64,000 bases of DNA, taken from Apostichopus japonicus. Taxonomy: Eukaryota; Echinodermata; Holothuroidea; Aspidochirotida; Stichopodidae. The notes beneath the pieces are model-generated. The model was not told the origin of the DNA and did no database searches. It worked only from the letters and a program-made list of their open reading frames with translations. Numbering within the stretch: the stretch's first letter is position 1; every line of letters starts with the position of its first letter. The position numbers and the translations under genes were made by a program. Positions 23,601 through 49,555 of the stretch are shown here, piece by piece. The stretch is from NCBI RefSeq assembly GCF_037975245.1, contig NC_092580.1:13610501-13674500 (forward strand). The letters are read 5' to 3'.

Positions 23601-25942
23601 TTGAAAATACTAATTTGAATAAATTAAGTTATCTATATACTTTGATGGGTAATAGTTATAAAAACAATGTGAGATGTGGGGGAGGGTAGGGGGTAGGTGA
23701 GGGACTGATGGGAAGAGACTAGTTGTACCATAAGTGCAATGTTTGGTGTATAAGATATAGCATGCAATTATTATTAATCTATACAAACAAATTTTTCACC
23801 ACCCTTAGCTAACCAATCCCACTTAAATTCCTTGTTGAGCAATAGCTGTGAACTTTATAGGATAATAGCATGCAGAGCTTTTAAATTGATAATATCCAAC
23901 TTGTAAGAGTAGAACAAAGAGAAATTAACATTTCATGAGTTTCCTTGCTACATAAATGTCTCGCTCATTTGGAAGACGAATAACCATCAAAAGGATCACA
24001 CACATGGAACTCATATATGACAGGTCTATCAAACCACTACAAATACCATCTTCAATGACAATGTACAACTAGACCTGATCAAGGAGTGGGGGTGGGTGGG
24101 TGGGGGGGGTTTGAAATAATTGTCCCTGTGGCGTAACCTCCTTTGGATGCTCCTGTGCAGAGTCAACGTATCATCAAATTCCTAAATTCAGTCATAGAAA
24201 ATTGAAATCTGCTAGAGTGGATAAATTACCTTCGAGTAATACCTATTTATCTTAGCAAGAAGGGAGCTTAAAGGGTGGGAAGAATCGCTTAAAAAGAAAC
24301 TTCTAATGCCGGAAATCTGACCTAGTTTCGAATGAGGTGTAACAGAAGTGTTAGACACCACCATCGATCCCAGAAAATACACACACAGCTTGCTACCGTC
24401 GGTAATTAGACACTAGTGTACAGTCAGTACATACAGCTGCGGTCAATACCCACATCACAGTGTACAAACAATACAGCGATGGACATCTCAGGTCCAGCTA
24501 AAGATAACAAGGTATCATGTTTCATTACTGTCTGCATTTTGTAGCAACAAGAGAAAAACTTCACTTGCAAGCAACGGAAAGTTAACTTTTTAAGATGGCG
24601 GCACACTGTTTGGGGCGAGTCTTCAATGCCTTTAAATTGTTCCCGATGACTGTTAATTTACCTCTGGTGTTGCTTCTGGAGGTCTGAACTTCTCTGAGAG
24701 GTGACACCAGTGGGCTTCAACATACTGCTTCAATATCAGAGATGATAGCTTCATGTAAAGGGAGAAAAAAAAAATTAATGCATTTACTTACGGTAGCAAC
24801 ACTGAAACTTGTTGAGGCATACGTGCACCTCTTCTTTTTGTTATCTTTGACGTTTGAAGAATTTAACATTTTCACAAAATTCAATAATGGCTTTCTTGAA
24901 TTCCTACATTCTCTACCACATTGTATTTCTTCTAATTCCCTTATACTAAGTTTAAAGAATACAACTGACCAACTTTCCATTGCTATCAACCAGAAATGGG
25001 ATGAAAGAAAACTTTTAGATAGTGCCAAATACTTTGTTGAGTGGTCGTCTGAAACACATAATATTGACAATGGCAGCTGATTTAGTTACGTCAACATAAC
25101 TGTAAATTACTGCAACATTTTGTGTCAATATATATTGATTAAATCAATCTTGACAATTGTTCTTAACTTCATCACACTATCTTTTACTTCTTCAATGAAA
25201 AATCTACAGATGATTGTCAAAATAATTGCAAAATGTCAACCCCCAGCTCGGCGGTATTTTCAAATATAAAACTGACCTGTCTAATGGCAAGGGAACTGTT
25301 GGTATCCACGGTAAATTCTGCCAAATGAACACCAAAGGCTACATGCGAGAAAAATAAGATGATATAGAAAATATTGAGCTATATTATTCAAGATAAAGCT
25401 ATATTTTTCTTACCCGATACATTTATTTTGTTAATAGGGTGCATGTAAACAAAAAACTTGCATCAGTGATATGCTGAGTGCATCTAATTGCAGGCCATCA
25501 TTTAGCTATGTTTCCTTTTGGCACAATCCATGGTTATCACTACGGTGGTCTTTCCAATGTGTACAGATACTGTCTCAATTAATGTACAACGTTTTACAAC
25601 AATCTCAACTCATTTAAGGTGCACCCTACAGTCCTCCAAACCTCTCCCCTCCCTTGTGCAACTACTTATTGTTTGAGAACAAAAATTAAACAATACCCTA
25701 TGAACCATTTCAATTCAATAAACAAAACAAAAAGCTAATATAAGAATTGAGACTGAAACAAGTTTTTCTCCAAACCGAGAAGTCTGCCTTATGAAACCTT
25801 TACCATCAGTGACTTCCAGAACTTTCAGTTGATCCTCTCCTTGTAAGCGGACATTCTGATCAGGTGACATCGTAGCGGTCAGGCTATCAAACAGAGCCTG
25901 CTTCAGCTGAGCTCCTACCTCAACTTGAGGAGGTGCAGCCAT
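7567..25942 (-). CDS. IPO9: Importin-9 (karyopherin beta family), complete, 23 coding exons
   Basis: Nuclear transport receptor of the importin-beta family; in animals IPO9 imports core histones, some ribosomal proteins and actin, with RanGTP binding at its N-terminal HEAT repeats. Twenty-three exons were joined by hand using GT-AG sites. Their lengths sum to 3102 bases, giving 1033 residues plus a stop, against about 1040 in vertebrate IPO9, with every intron phase consistent. Visible hallmarks: importin-beta N-terminal segment ([20 protein letters not shown]), [59 protein letters not shown], and C-terminal acidic blocks with [15 protein letters not shown]. The start ATG (25940-25942) lies in the context CAAGATGGCTGC. 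No missing exon, stop or frameshift was seen, so the gene looks functional. Confidence 0.95.
10198..10250 (+). repeat. tRNA-like (SINE-type) fragment
   Basis: Contains an A-box-like TAGCTCAGTTG followed by GTTAGAGCACTGGACTTGAA, typical of a tRNA 5' half, but the B box is degenerate (CAGGTCACAAAAATTG) and no acceptor stem closes. It is best read as a decayed tRNA-derived SINE head in an importin-9 intron. Confidence 0.4.
11180..11408. repeat. 59-bp tandem repeat, about 3.9 copies
   Basis: Units start at 11180, 11239, 11298 and 11357 and share ACAAAGACCTTGCACCCACC and TACATGCTGCG cores with a few substitutions. The last unit ends 9 bases from the 5' splice site of importin-9 exon 17. Confidence 0.9.
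12105..17589 (-). CDS. IPO9: Importin-9 exons 10-16: central HEAT solenoid
   Basis: Exon 10 17492-17589, 11 16594-16733, 12 15745-15823, 13 15119-15347, 14 14104-14182, 15 13191-13339, 16 12105-12233 (residues about 400-700). Anchors are [19 protein letters not shown] (exons 10-11), [18 protein letters not shown] (exon 12), [18 protein letters not shown] (exon 13), IALFLKYSD (exon 14), [12 protein letters not shown] (exon 15) and [10 protein letters not shown] (exon 16). Exon 12 is only 79 bases and has no usable reading frame of its own outside the spliced context. Confidence 0.92.
12842..12906 (+). repeat. tRNA-derived SINE head
   Basis: TAGTTCAGTGG matches the pol III A box exactly; GTTGGAGTC is one mismatch from the B-box core at the expected spacing; GGAGTG at the start can pair with CACTCC at the end. 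The following 150 or so bases probably form the SINE body, but its right boundary is not clear. It lies in an importin-9 intron on the opposite strand. Confidence 0.55.
18126..22928 (-). CDS. IPO9: Importin-9 exons 5-9: HEAT repeats and acidic loop
   Basis: Exon 5 22753-22928, exon 6 21084-21203, exon 7 19629-19788, exon 8 18676-18827, exon 9 18126-18224 (residues about 164-399). Recognisable blocks include [32 protein letters not shown] and QITEEQ. Exon 9 carries the acidic loop [12 protein letters not shown], near-identical to vertebrate IPO9. The intron between exons 5 and 6 holds the 50-bp satellite. Confidence 0.93.
21591..22640. repeat. 50-bp satellite array, 21 copies, in an importin-9 intron
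   Basis: An exact 50-base period with few substitutions and no length variants until the last unit. Each unit contains TGTTTACA (19 of 21 copies), GCATCATGG, GGCAGCTGCC (20 of 21) and GAGCTAGTGCAAC. The array sits between importin-9 exons 6 and 5. Confidence 0.97.
23347..25942 (-). CDS. IPO9: Importin-9 exons 1-4: N-terminal Ran/importin-beta domain
   Basis: Exon 1 25804-25942 (residues 1-46), exon 2 25277-25338, exon 3 24662-24748, exon 4 23347-23548 (to residue 163). Phases at the exon ends are 1, 0, 0, 1. The stretch covers the conserved IBN_N-type segment and the first HEAT repeats, including [16 protein letters not shown]. Exon 3 is followed 26 bases later by the end of a TTAA MITE (copy 2). 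Confidence 0.93.
24272..24631. mobile_element. TTAA-flanked MITE, copy 2
   Basis: Same family as 6559-6889. Left end AGGGTGGGAAGAATCGC after TTAA (24268-24271); right end GGGGCGAGTCTTCAATGCCT before TTAA (24632-24635). The internal GACCTAGTTTCGAATGAGG block is shared by all three copies. It lies in importin-9 intron 3, 26 bases from exon 3. Confidence 0.88.
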
Positions 25943-26867
25943 CTTGTAACGACTTTATTCACCTTCACGAGAAAAAAAAAGAAGTTTGATGGATTTATCT
26001 ATAAAGTTATACATTCTAGCATGTACATATTCTGTTCTAGGTTTTGAATAGGTATGTCTGCCTTTGGGTATAAACATTACAAGCCAATCAATAGTGTTTA
26101 TTTTCATTTGGAAATTGCATAATAGATCTTATCAAATTTCTGGGGTATTGTTCCCCCTCCCCAATATTGCTAGAGAGAAAAGTATGTTTGTCATGTGTCA
26201 AATGATCAGCATTCCTTCTCCCTATGCCCCCACCCCCACCCTCACCCCCACCCTCCTGTCCCTCTATGCATATTTTCTTCATTGAGAAAGTTATCGTAGT
26301 GGCCCCTTCCAAGGTATGTTGTAATTTGAAGAAATAGTTCCAATTGAAAAGAGCAATACAATGAGTTCAATCCACAGCCTTGCAGAAGGGTCTTCCATAA
26401 GGGGTGGGGGCATGGGGCTTATCTTTTGGCATTAAATATGATGGCTCTTTTGTCAGCTTGTGCAATAGCTGGATTCACTGTCACCTCCCATTAAATATTT
26501 GGATAAGTCTACTGTAAAATGTTACGTTTTCACACAAAAATGAGCCTGGTCGTTGCAATTATATTTGATCCCATTTCTCTAGTTTCTTTGTACAAATTTG
26601 AGTTTTTAACGCCCGTTTGGTCAAGACTCGTTGATTGATCTTTCAGTGGATAGCTTCATGTGGGCTTGGTTTTGCTAGTCTTGATCAGTTCCACTTGTAA
26701 CATAAAAGCAGAAGACTGAGAGGTTTATTTTCAAGACTGTATCTAATCACTTGTACAGGATGCTCGGGAGGGAGGTAAACGGGGAGATGAGGTACATGCT
26801 ATTATTAAGCCATTTTCTGTAAATCCTATTACTGAAAGATCATTTCAATTACAAAATACTGGAAGTA

Positions 26868-27402
26868 TAGTAAAACTCTGATTATCAGAACCCCTTTAAT
26901 CCAAAGCCTCGATTTCCCGATCCGGTCATCCCTTCATTTAGAAATAGTCTGGAGGTGTAGTGTGATTGATTAGGCTACTCATTTTATGTACAGCATAAAC
27001 TTCCGTAATGGTCAGCTTACAAATTCTTTTTTGACAAAGTATGTCTATTTTCATTCATTTTTTCATTGCCTTTTCGAATAGATTATCACCTACCACTTCT
27101 GATTGTTATTTTTAACAAGATTGTTACCGCTTTACGGAGAGTGCATGGTTATTTTCAGATCAACCCATTCACAACAATAAAATGTTAATAAGGCTGGCGC
27201 TTGTGTGACCAGTACGGCTATGGCAGTTTATTCTGTGATACCTGATATCAGCTTCTTTCTTTCTTTTCCAAGAGTAGAAGGTATCATATCGCACTACATA
27301 GGTGTCTAACAGTTGAAATAAAGTTAATTGATGAAAATTTGATCATCCGATCTTTGATTATCCGAAGGTCCCGACCCATTCAGGAATTATAGGGTTTTCC
27401 TG
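26868..27402. mobile_element. Tigger/pogo-like MITE (tentative)
   Basis: Left end TAGTAAAACTCTGATTATC and right end (reverse complement) CAGGAAAACCCTATAATTC are partly matching inverted ends, each next to TA (26866-26867 and 27403-27404). The interior near both ends has repeated GATTATCCGA/AATCCAAAG-like motifs of the kind seen in pogo/Tigger termini. Noncoding; age and divergence make the call moderate. Confidence 0.5.
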
Positions 27403-28129
27403 TACATACTGTACAACATAAGCACCATCTGGCCAGTTACTTGCTAATACAGAAAAAAATAATATAGGCTTGAGGGGGAAATCATTCTTGCTTGTGATAT
27501 CGAGCATTAGGTCTAATGTTCCGCTGGTTGAAATGTCAGATTTAGTAGATAGGCCTAGCCTAGGTCTAGGCATTGTTAATTTTATCATCACGTCCCTCAT
27601 TAAGTGTGGAACTATCGTTAGGCCTAAGTTAGTGATAACTCACCTGACTTTTTGTGTAAAAAAAGTCGGCTTATCACGAACACCGCTACTTTGTTCTTAG
27701 TCTTGTTAGTCGAATGCTTACGTTCGTCCTAACTTAGGCTACAGTACTATTACTAGGCCTAGTACTACAAGTAGCTAGCCTAACTTATAAGTTGTAGTAC
27801 TACTACTACTACTACTAGTGCTGTACTAATTCTAGCCTACAGTTAGGCTTTATATGAAACCTTATGTCTAATGTTTACGAATTGTCTAACTCGACTGTAA
27901 CTGAAAGTTTCATGTGTAGGTATACCGTCACTGATTGTGAAGCTCGAAGTTCAACGTCTATGTTCGTTAGGACAGCGATTTAGGTTGCCGTTGGAACAAT
28001 GTGTACGTAAGGTATAAATATGATACAATATTTGGGTGGTTGTGGAGTAATAGTCGTACCACACAATTGAAAACACAGAAGCTAGGCTAGGCCTGGCACA
28101 GACAAGTTCAAAACAGACAGATTCACGAT

Positions 28130-28215
28130 TCATGTGCTCAGTTCGCGCCATGACATCGACGAGAACTTCGAGGCTCCGCCCATTTTTTGTCATCGCGCAT
28201 GAGCGCGCGAAACTT
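28130..28215. promoter_or_regulatory. CpG-rich patch, candidate promoter element
   Basis: About eleven CpGs in 85 bases in otherwise CpG-poor DNA, with a GC box (GGGCGGAGCC on the minus strand), CGCGCATGAGCGCG and TTCGCGCC. It is 2.2 kb upstream of the importin-9 ATG, where a pyrimidine tract plus AG just before the ATG could be the acceptor of a 5'-UTR intron. Assignment to importin-9 is inference. Confidence 0.35.
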
Positions 28216-28313
28216 TAAATATCATATACGGCACAACGAGGCAAAAGAAAAAAATTGCCCATTACATAGATAAACACCTAGCATATAGTGACTATAAGGT
28301 TAATGGAATTTAA

Positions 28314-28585
28314 AGGATGTGAAGACTCGCGCAAAAAGAAACGTCTAATGCCGGTAAATCTGACCTAGTTTCGAATGAGGTGTAACAGAAGTGTTAGACA
28401 CCACAATCGATCCCAGAAAATACACACACACAGCTTGCTACCATCAGTAATGAGACTATAGTGTACAGTCAGTACATAAAGTTGCGGTCAATACCCACAG
28501 CACAGTGTACATACCATACAGCAAGCAACGGAAAGTTAACTTTTTCAGATGGCCGCACACGGTTTGGGGCGAGTCTTCAATGCCT
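28314..28585. mobile_element. TTAA-flanked MITE, copy 3 (internally deleted)
   Basis: AGGATGTGAAGACTCGCGC after TTAA (28310-28313) and GGGGCGAGTCTTCAATGCCT before TTAA (28586-28589). At 272 bp it is shorter than copies 1 and 2 (331 and 360 bp); the segment before GCAAGCAACGGAAAG is missing. Confidence 0.88.
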
Positions 28586-30140
28586 TTAATGTAGATTTTC
28601 ATCGTTCGGTTTACAAGTTACTGTAGGTTTCACCAAAAAGCATGCAAGTACACAACACAGCAATATCATTGTGCTATATATCAGAATGCCAACTGGCAAA
28701 TGTTTTTTTCTTTATTTTGTTATTACTTTTATTTTTTTAATGAATTGTCAGCTCATAAAATTAATGGCAAATGGTTTATGTTGTTGCTAGACACAACATT
28801 CCTAGGGAGAAGGAAAGGATGTGGTTAGAAGGGAAAGCATTTTCATGCACTGAATCATGATAACTATTGCATCACTATAATGTTTTTACATAACCTATAT
28901 TCTGTGCACAGAACCTCATAATGTAGGTAAGTGTTGCCTGTGGAAAGAAATTTGAAGATTGAGAAACCTCCATGTCTTTGCCCTGCATACATGAGCAATG
29001 ACAATCAATCATTCACAGAATGGCTTGCTTGTTAATAACTTGCACTGTGGAAACATCTTACATTGCCTCTTTGCTGATGAAAAACCCCGATCCCATAGTC
29101 CGCAGATTCGACCATCCAGGAGATTAAATTCCTGTTGTTCAAAGTACTGCCAGTGAATATAATAAAAAAAGCTGTTGGTGGTGCTTGCAGCATAACTACT
29201 ATCATTATTTAGCATACTGTTATGGTAACAATATGTCCGTTTGTGTTGATGTCAAGATAGAAGTGACCTACCCTAGTTGCATTCGGGTATCTTGCCTACT
29301 TTGCAGAGGAGAATGAGGGGCATGTTGCTAAATATAGACATTACCTATTGGAAGTTATTCTACCTGCTACTCTGATCTTAGAGGTGGGAAAGAAGTATTC
29401 CATAGCTGGGGATCCCCAACACATGTTTGAAATTAGGGGTAGGAGTAATAAAATCCAAGTTGGTCGAGATTTAGTGTTGTCGAAATGGCCAAACATGTGC
29501 TATGCATCATCATCCCTGTGAAAATTATTGGATCCCTGATGAAATCCCTGATGAAATCCCTGATGAAAGTTTTTGTTCACCTTTACAGTAGGCAATCTGA
29601 ATGAATCTGGTACAAAATGAAATCTTGATTTTGATATAGCAGGCAGCTGATCTTTCTCTGACTCTCTAGAATATTTCGGGAACAATATTAATTTCAAACT
29701 GTGATAAAACAGTAAGGTCATAGGATATCCTCCCAAAGGCTTCTCAAACCTGTTATCAAAATGCTCTTTTTTTATGAAAAATATGCCCCCTCCCCCATCC
29801 CCTAAAAAAACGAAATAAAAATGACAAAAACAAAACGTTCCTTTTCTTATATTGTGAATGTATTACATAGTTCTGCTTGATAACATCACAAACAAACTAA
29901 TGTCACTAAATTACAAAATAAATTTGACAAAGACAGAATATCTCTGACTTTATGAAGAACTAAACTCAATTCCCTCTATAGATCCCAATGGTAGCTAATT
30001 AAAGGACAGAGAAAATTGTAGCTCACTTTATAAATGATCACAAATTCTCTGTAATGGTTTCTTGAACCACACTCGACATTTACTAATACACATTATTAAC
30101 ACGACCGTCACACTTCTTCCAAAGTTGGATCTGACATTGG

Positions 30141-30300
30141 GTTGTAAATATGCATTGAAGGTTGTAAATATGCATTAGAGGTTGTAAATATGCATTGAAG
30201 GTTGTAAATATGCATTGGAGGTTGTAAATATGCATTGGAGGTTGTAAATATGCATTGGAAGTTGTAAATATGCATTGCAGGTTGTAAATATGCATTGGGG
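30141..30300. repeat. 20-bp tandem repeat, 8 copies
   Basis: GTTGTAAATATGCATTGGAG repeated eight times with one or two substitutions per unit. The 83-codon minus-strand frame through it (MHIYNLQCIFTT-type repeats) is a by-product of the repeat, not a gene. Confidence 0.95.
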
Positions 30301-33300
30301 ATTGGAAATATTTCACAGTTAGTTTGGATACCACACTCTCTAATTAAAGAAAATCTTTCAGATAGTAACCAGAAATTTGAAAGGGGGGGAGCAGAATTTT
30401 AAAACTGGCACTTCTCACAAAGGGGGCATTAATACACTTAATGGAGCGCCATGATGTACAAAGAAAAATTTTGCCCAAAAAGCCTGCCATGTTGCAGTAA
30501 ATAAACAATAATAAGAATATTGTGTTATGTAGCAGATGAACTTTCAGGGGAGAAATTGAGAAGGGATGCTTAGCTTTCTGTAACCTGAACTGAGGGCTTT
30601 AATGATATTTTCTGCTTTTAGTTAATTTTTATTTTTGGTGGTACTCCAAGGGAGGGGGGGGGGAGGAAATCACTCCCATTGCTCCCCCCTGGCTGTGTCC
30701 CGGATAAGTACTTATTGTCTGAATTAATACTTCATGTTTTGAAAATGCCACATAAGTAACAAATTTTGAAGTAAACTGTGACTAATCTTTTCTTTGAAGG
30801 TTGATTTATACTGTAAAGACCCAATTTCGGAAAATTCTGTGCAATTTGCAACTTGAGAAAGCCACGACAGATGTGAAGCCACTGATCCTTGAGAGTAGCA
30901 ATTTTTTTTCTTTTTGACTTCATATGTTTCAATGAGGCGATACATAATGGAGACATAAAATTGAATCATTCTCGATGTCTAATGAATATTCATACATCTC
31001 ATGAATTATTCATAGTGACAAGAATTTGACAGCAGTTTGACAGCAGGGAGAAAATATCTCAATTTTCTATGTATCTTTCAAAAGCAGGATGCGATTATAC
31101 TTAAAAGGAGGAGCAGAAAAGAAAAAGAAAGAGTGAAAAAAATAGGGAGGATAACAAGGAGGAGAGAACTCTTACAAAAGCTGGAGATCAAAGTTAGGTA
31201 CCAAGATGAATGGAACTAATATACTAAATGAAAAGATTCTGTACTTGTAAGCTTAATAAATGAATAATAATGATGATTATAAACTTACGACAAATAATAA
31301 CACTCCTAAAAAAACCATTGCATCTTCATGTTATTATTTACACGCTCCAAAACAATGGGCCATATATGATACTACTACGATACCACCCCCTCTTCCCTGC
31401 CCCCTCTTCCCCGCCCCCTCCCCCTTCCATTTTATTGTAGCCTTCCCAAGAGGAATATAAGGTCAATATAGCATCGTGAAAGTTGGAAACAGCATCTGAA
31501 TCTAACGACATGTCATGCTTGGTTGTTAAGAGATGGAGCAGAAAAAATTAGTTTGGAGGAGGCTGTTGAAGTTCTGATGGTGAAGTCTGTTGATAGTTGC
31601 AATGAAATGATTACACAAGGGGCAGTGAAACTTATTGCAATGTACAGCAGTAACTTCTCATCAAAAGTGAAACTGAATTGCGGTCCATGGTATGAGGTTG
31701 AGGGAGTTCTAAAAACCACTAATAGTTTGAATGGGTGAAGGGGGTGGGGGAGAAGAGGGAGGGGGAACATGATTCACAAATTATTCAATACAGCATGTCA
31801 TGCAAAATTGTCATAATACATTACTACTACATTACTACTGTGCTTTTGTTTGGAGTCAACCAAATCCTTTACCCAAAGATATTAATTAAATAGCAAACCA
31901 TTGTGATTTGACAAGCGATACAATTGCTGTTAACTTTGTTCAGAGATGATGAAAACTATTTATTCCTTGTATTTGCTTTTTTGAGCTGCTAGAATCATTC
32001 TGTGTTAACCATTGTACCAGCTCAAAGCAGGTGCAGAGTCTCTTAAAGTGTGCAACGAAAAAGTTGCAAAACACAAAATTATTAGTTACCACAAAATTCT
32101 CATTATTATACAACAAACAAGTTAGGATTATTCTTGCACTTTATTTTGCAAAAAGATGCTGCGTTTGTTTTATCGGGGTCTCCTTTTCCTTTCCTTAAGT
32201 ATACCATACTTTCCGATATCAGATAATTAACTGATAATTTAATGTTTTCAGTGTTTAGAGTCTGGATAAGCTTCCTGGTTGGATATTGTTTTTTTTAAAC
32301 TTCACTTTAAAACCTGGTAAGAATATGTAAATATAGTTTATAGATTGTCAATAAAAACAAATCTGGATAGAGAAGTAAAGATATGCAGTTACATTACCCA
32401 GGATTATGAGATGGGTATACCGATTCTAGTACAGTGATGCACCAGGGATGCAGTCGAACATATTCAGTCTATTATGAATCGGTGAAACTTGATGAAACAT
32501 TTAAGAGAGGTATGATTATGGTAAAAATCATTGTGAAAACAAGACAAAATACGGCTTAATATTCAGCTTCTTACATTCATATCAAAACAAAGAGTTATTA
32601 AGCTTGAAATTCCCTCATTTGGTTTTTTTTTTTAATAATTCTTGTTTCTGATCATCTCCACTTCAATCCCAATTAAAGTGACCTCTATATAATTGTTTCA
32701 CTTCAAATGTATACAGTATTCTCAATAAGACTTAGAAAGTGCAAAACTAAGTCATGGTTAAATAGTCCAAAACAAAGTGCACATTGGTTAGAGTTTGGAG
32801 CTGTAATTTTCAAAGTTTTTACAATGCAGTTGCACAACAGTTAATAATCAATCAAATATGCACAGTAAATGGTATACCATTCTTGACCGTCGTGAAACCC
32901 CACTTCCTCACCCCCCCACCCCATGCCTACTCCCACAATACATTGAGCCTTCCTCATTCCTATCTCCCAGTACAGCACTTCACAGTACAAACAATAAAGA
33001 CAGGTAAACTACTTAAAAACTCTACAATTATCTTTTAATTCCAAACGATTCATAATTTGTGAAGACTTCTTTTTCTTCAATCTAAAATTTCATTTAAAAC
33101 AAAAAATTGAACTTTTAGTCGATTATTCATCCATTACTTCCTTTTCATCTCCAACTAACCATCGCCAAGGAAACCAATGCCAAAATAAACCAAAGAACCA
33201 CCTTATTTTAATAATGAAATATGCCCCCCCAAAAATGTGGTTTTAAAGAAAATTAGTAAACTCTTTTAACAGATTTAAACAAAAACTCTTTAGGAAGTAA

Positions 33301-34816
33301 CAGCCTTCAAAATGACTTGAGATCAGAGGAAGGAAAAAGTGTCGGAACCCCCCTCCCTACCCCCCCAAGGAAAAAAAAGGAAGTCAATATCAGTTGAAGG
33401 GGTTTCCAAATGGTGAGAGATGTCAACAACAAGTTTGTATGAAATATTGTTACTTAGGAGATGGCTTAGATCAATTTATTCTACAATGGTGATAAACACA
33501 GGTTACCCAGACTGTTCGCTAAGTTAATTGGGCGAAACAGAGCAGACGTTTACACTGTGATGAAGCATATATCTTGACAACATCAAACCAATACCCTACT
33601 CACAAGTTTCACCATCTGTCATCCAACCTCACCTTGATTGTCTGATAACAGGTCTCAACTTGAACCCTGTGTCAGAGCCTGCTACTGGTAGCTAACACCT
33701 ACCAAACTCCTGTGTTTCGGAGTGCAAAATTCCGGCTGTCTTTTGAATTCTTTCGTCTTTTTTTAAATTTTTTATAGTTCTAATTGAATATATCAGCTCA
33801 GTCTCAATGCGGTTGAATATATCAGCTCAATCTATGAGGCATATGGCAATACAAAGGAGTACAAAAGAATTAGCTAGTATTCATTCTCTGATTATGGCTT
33901 TTGTTTGGTTCTCCTCTTACCTACCGTTAACTGATTGAAAACAATGAATGCACACTTATATCAGAGCCTGTAGTAACAATATATATATATTCATGCACTG
34001 AACTTTAGCACGATACTGTGTCTTAAATACAACAACAAGAACAGTGTTTTTTTTTCTCTGAAGTAGTGCCTTTGGCAAAATCAAAGTTGTCCAAGCAGGG
34101 TTTGAAACAGCCGACTACAGCAATGGCTGGTGGTAGTTCCTTGCAAGTCCTGTGTCACACTACCTTCTTGCACAAATTTTGGTGGCATGTTGTTTCAGGC
34201 TTTTGCTACGGTGCCTGCTTCATAATGCATATATATATTTTTGCGCCCTTTGAGCATTCAAGAACACAGAGAATTAAATTAACAATCATCAACCCACACA
34301 AGCCTTAAATATTTTTAAGTAGCATGCAACTTTGCTTTAATTTTCCAAATTTATCTAAAAGTTCTCACACAGACCGTGTGAACTACAGTATCTCACTTCT
34401 GATTTCTATCAAACTTTTCATACTTCAACGAAATGGAGATAATATCAGTTCATGTCAATTTTTCAAAAAGGGTGCATATGAATGAAAGTTTGGTAATGGT
34501 TAGACTAATTACAGTAATTGAAGAAAAAAGAGGGTGGGGGTGGGAGGTGGGGGAGTGGGTGGGGAAATTGAAAAAGACTAATTTTATACATTACTTGAAT
34601 AGCCTGTTTTAGAAAGAGAGAAAAAAAAAAGCCCACTAAGATAAATACAAATTTGTGGTCATAATCGAGGACAACAAATTATGTACAAATAGGATTGGCC
34701 TGGATTTCATGACTCTTTCGACTCCCATGTATTTTTTTTTTTTCCATTTTTCTTAGTAATTATACAGAGACCCCTTCTTTGACGAAGTAGAAAAGTAAAA
34801 TTCCCCTCTGTCGCTC

Positions 34817-49555
<14,739 letters not shown>

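Larger units (their letters stand above)
25943..34816. other. Intergenic between importin-9 and Rab7
   Basis: No convincing gene. It holds a Tigger-like MITE (26868-27402), a CpG-rich patch (28130-28215), MITE copy 3 (28314-28585), a short 12-bp triplication near 29531-29568 (ATCCCTGATGAA), a 20-bp tandem array (30141-30300) and C/G homopolymers. Reading frames of 60-85 codons here lack family features and overlap one another on opposite strands. Confidence 0.6.

Noticed and set aside
24742-25080. 112-codon plus-strand frame and an overlapping 117-codon minus-strand frame
   Set aside because: They shadow importin-9 exon 3 and its intron; no family motif and both strands are equally open because of AT-rich composition.
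29500-29736. 78-codon minus-strand frame with GFHQGFHQG repeat
   Set aside because: Produced by a 12-bp triplication in noncoding DNA.
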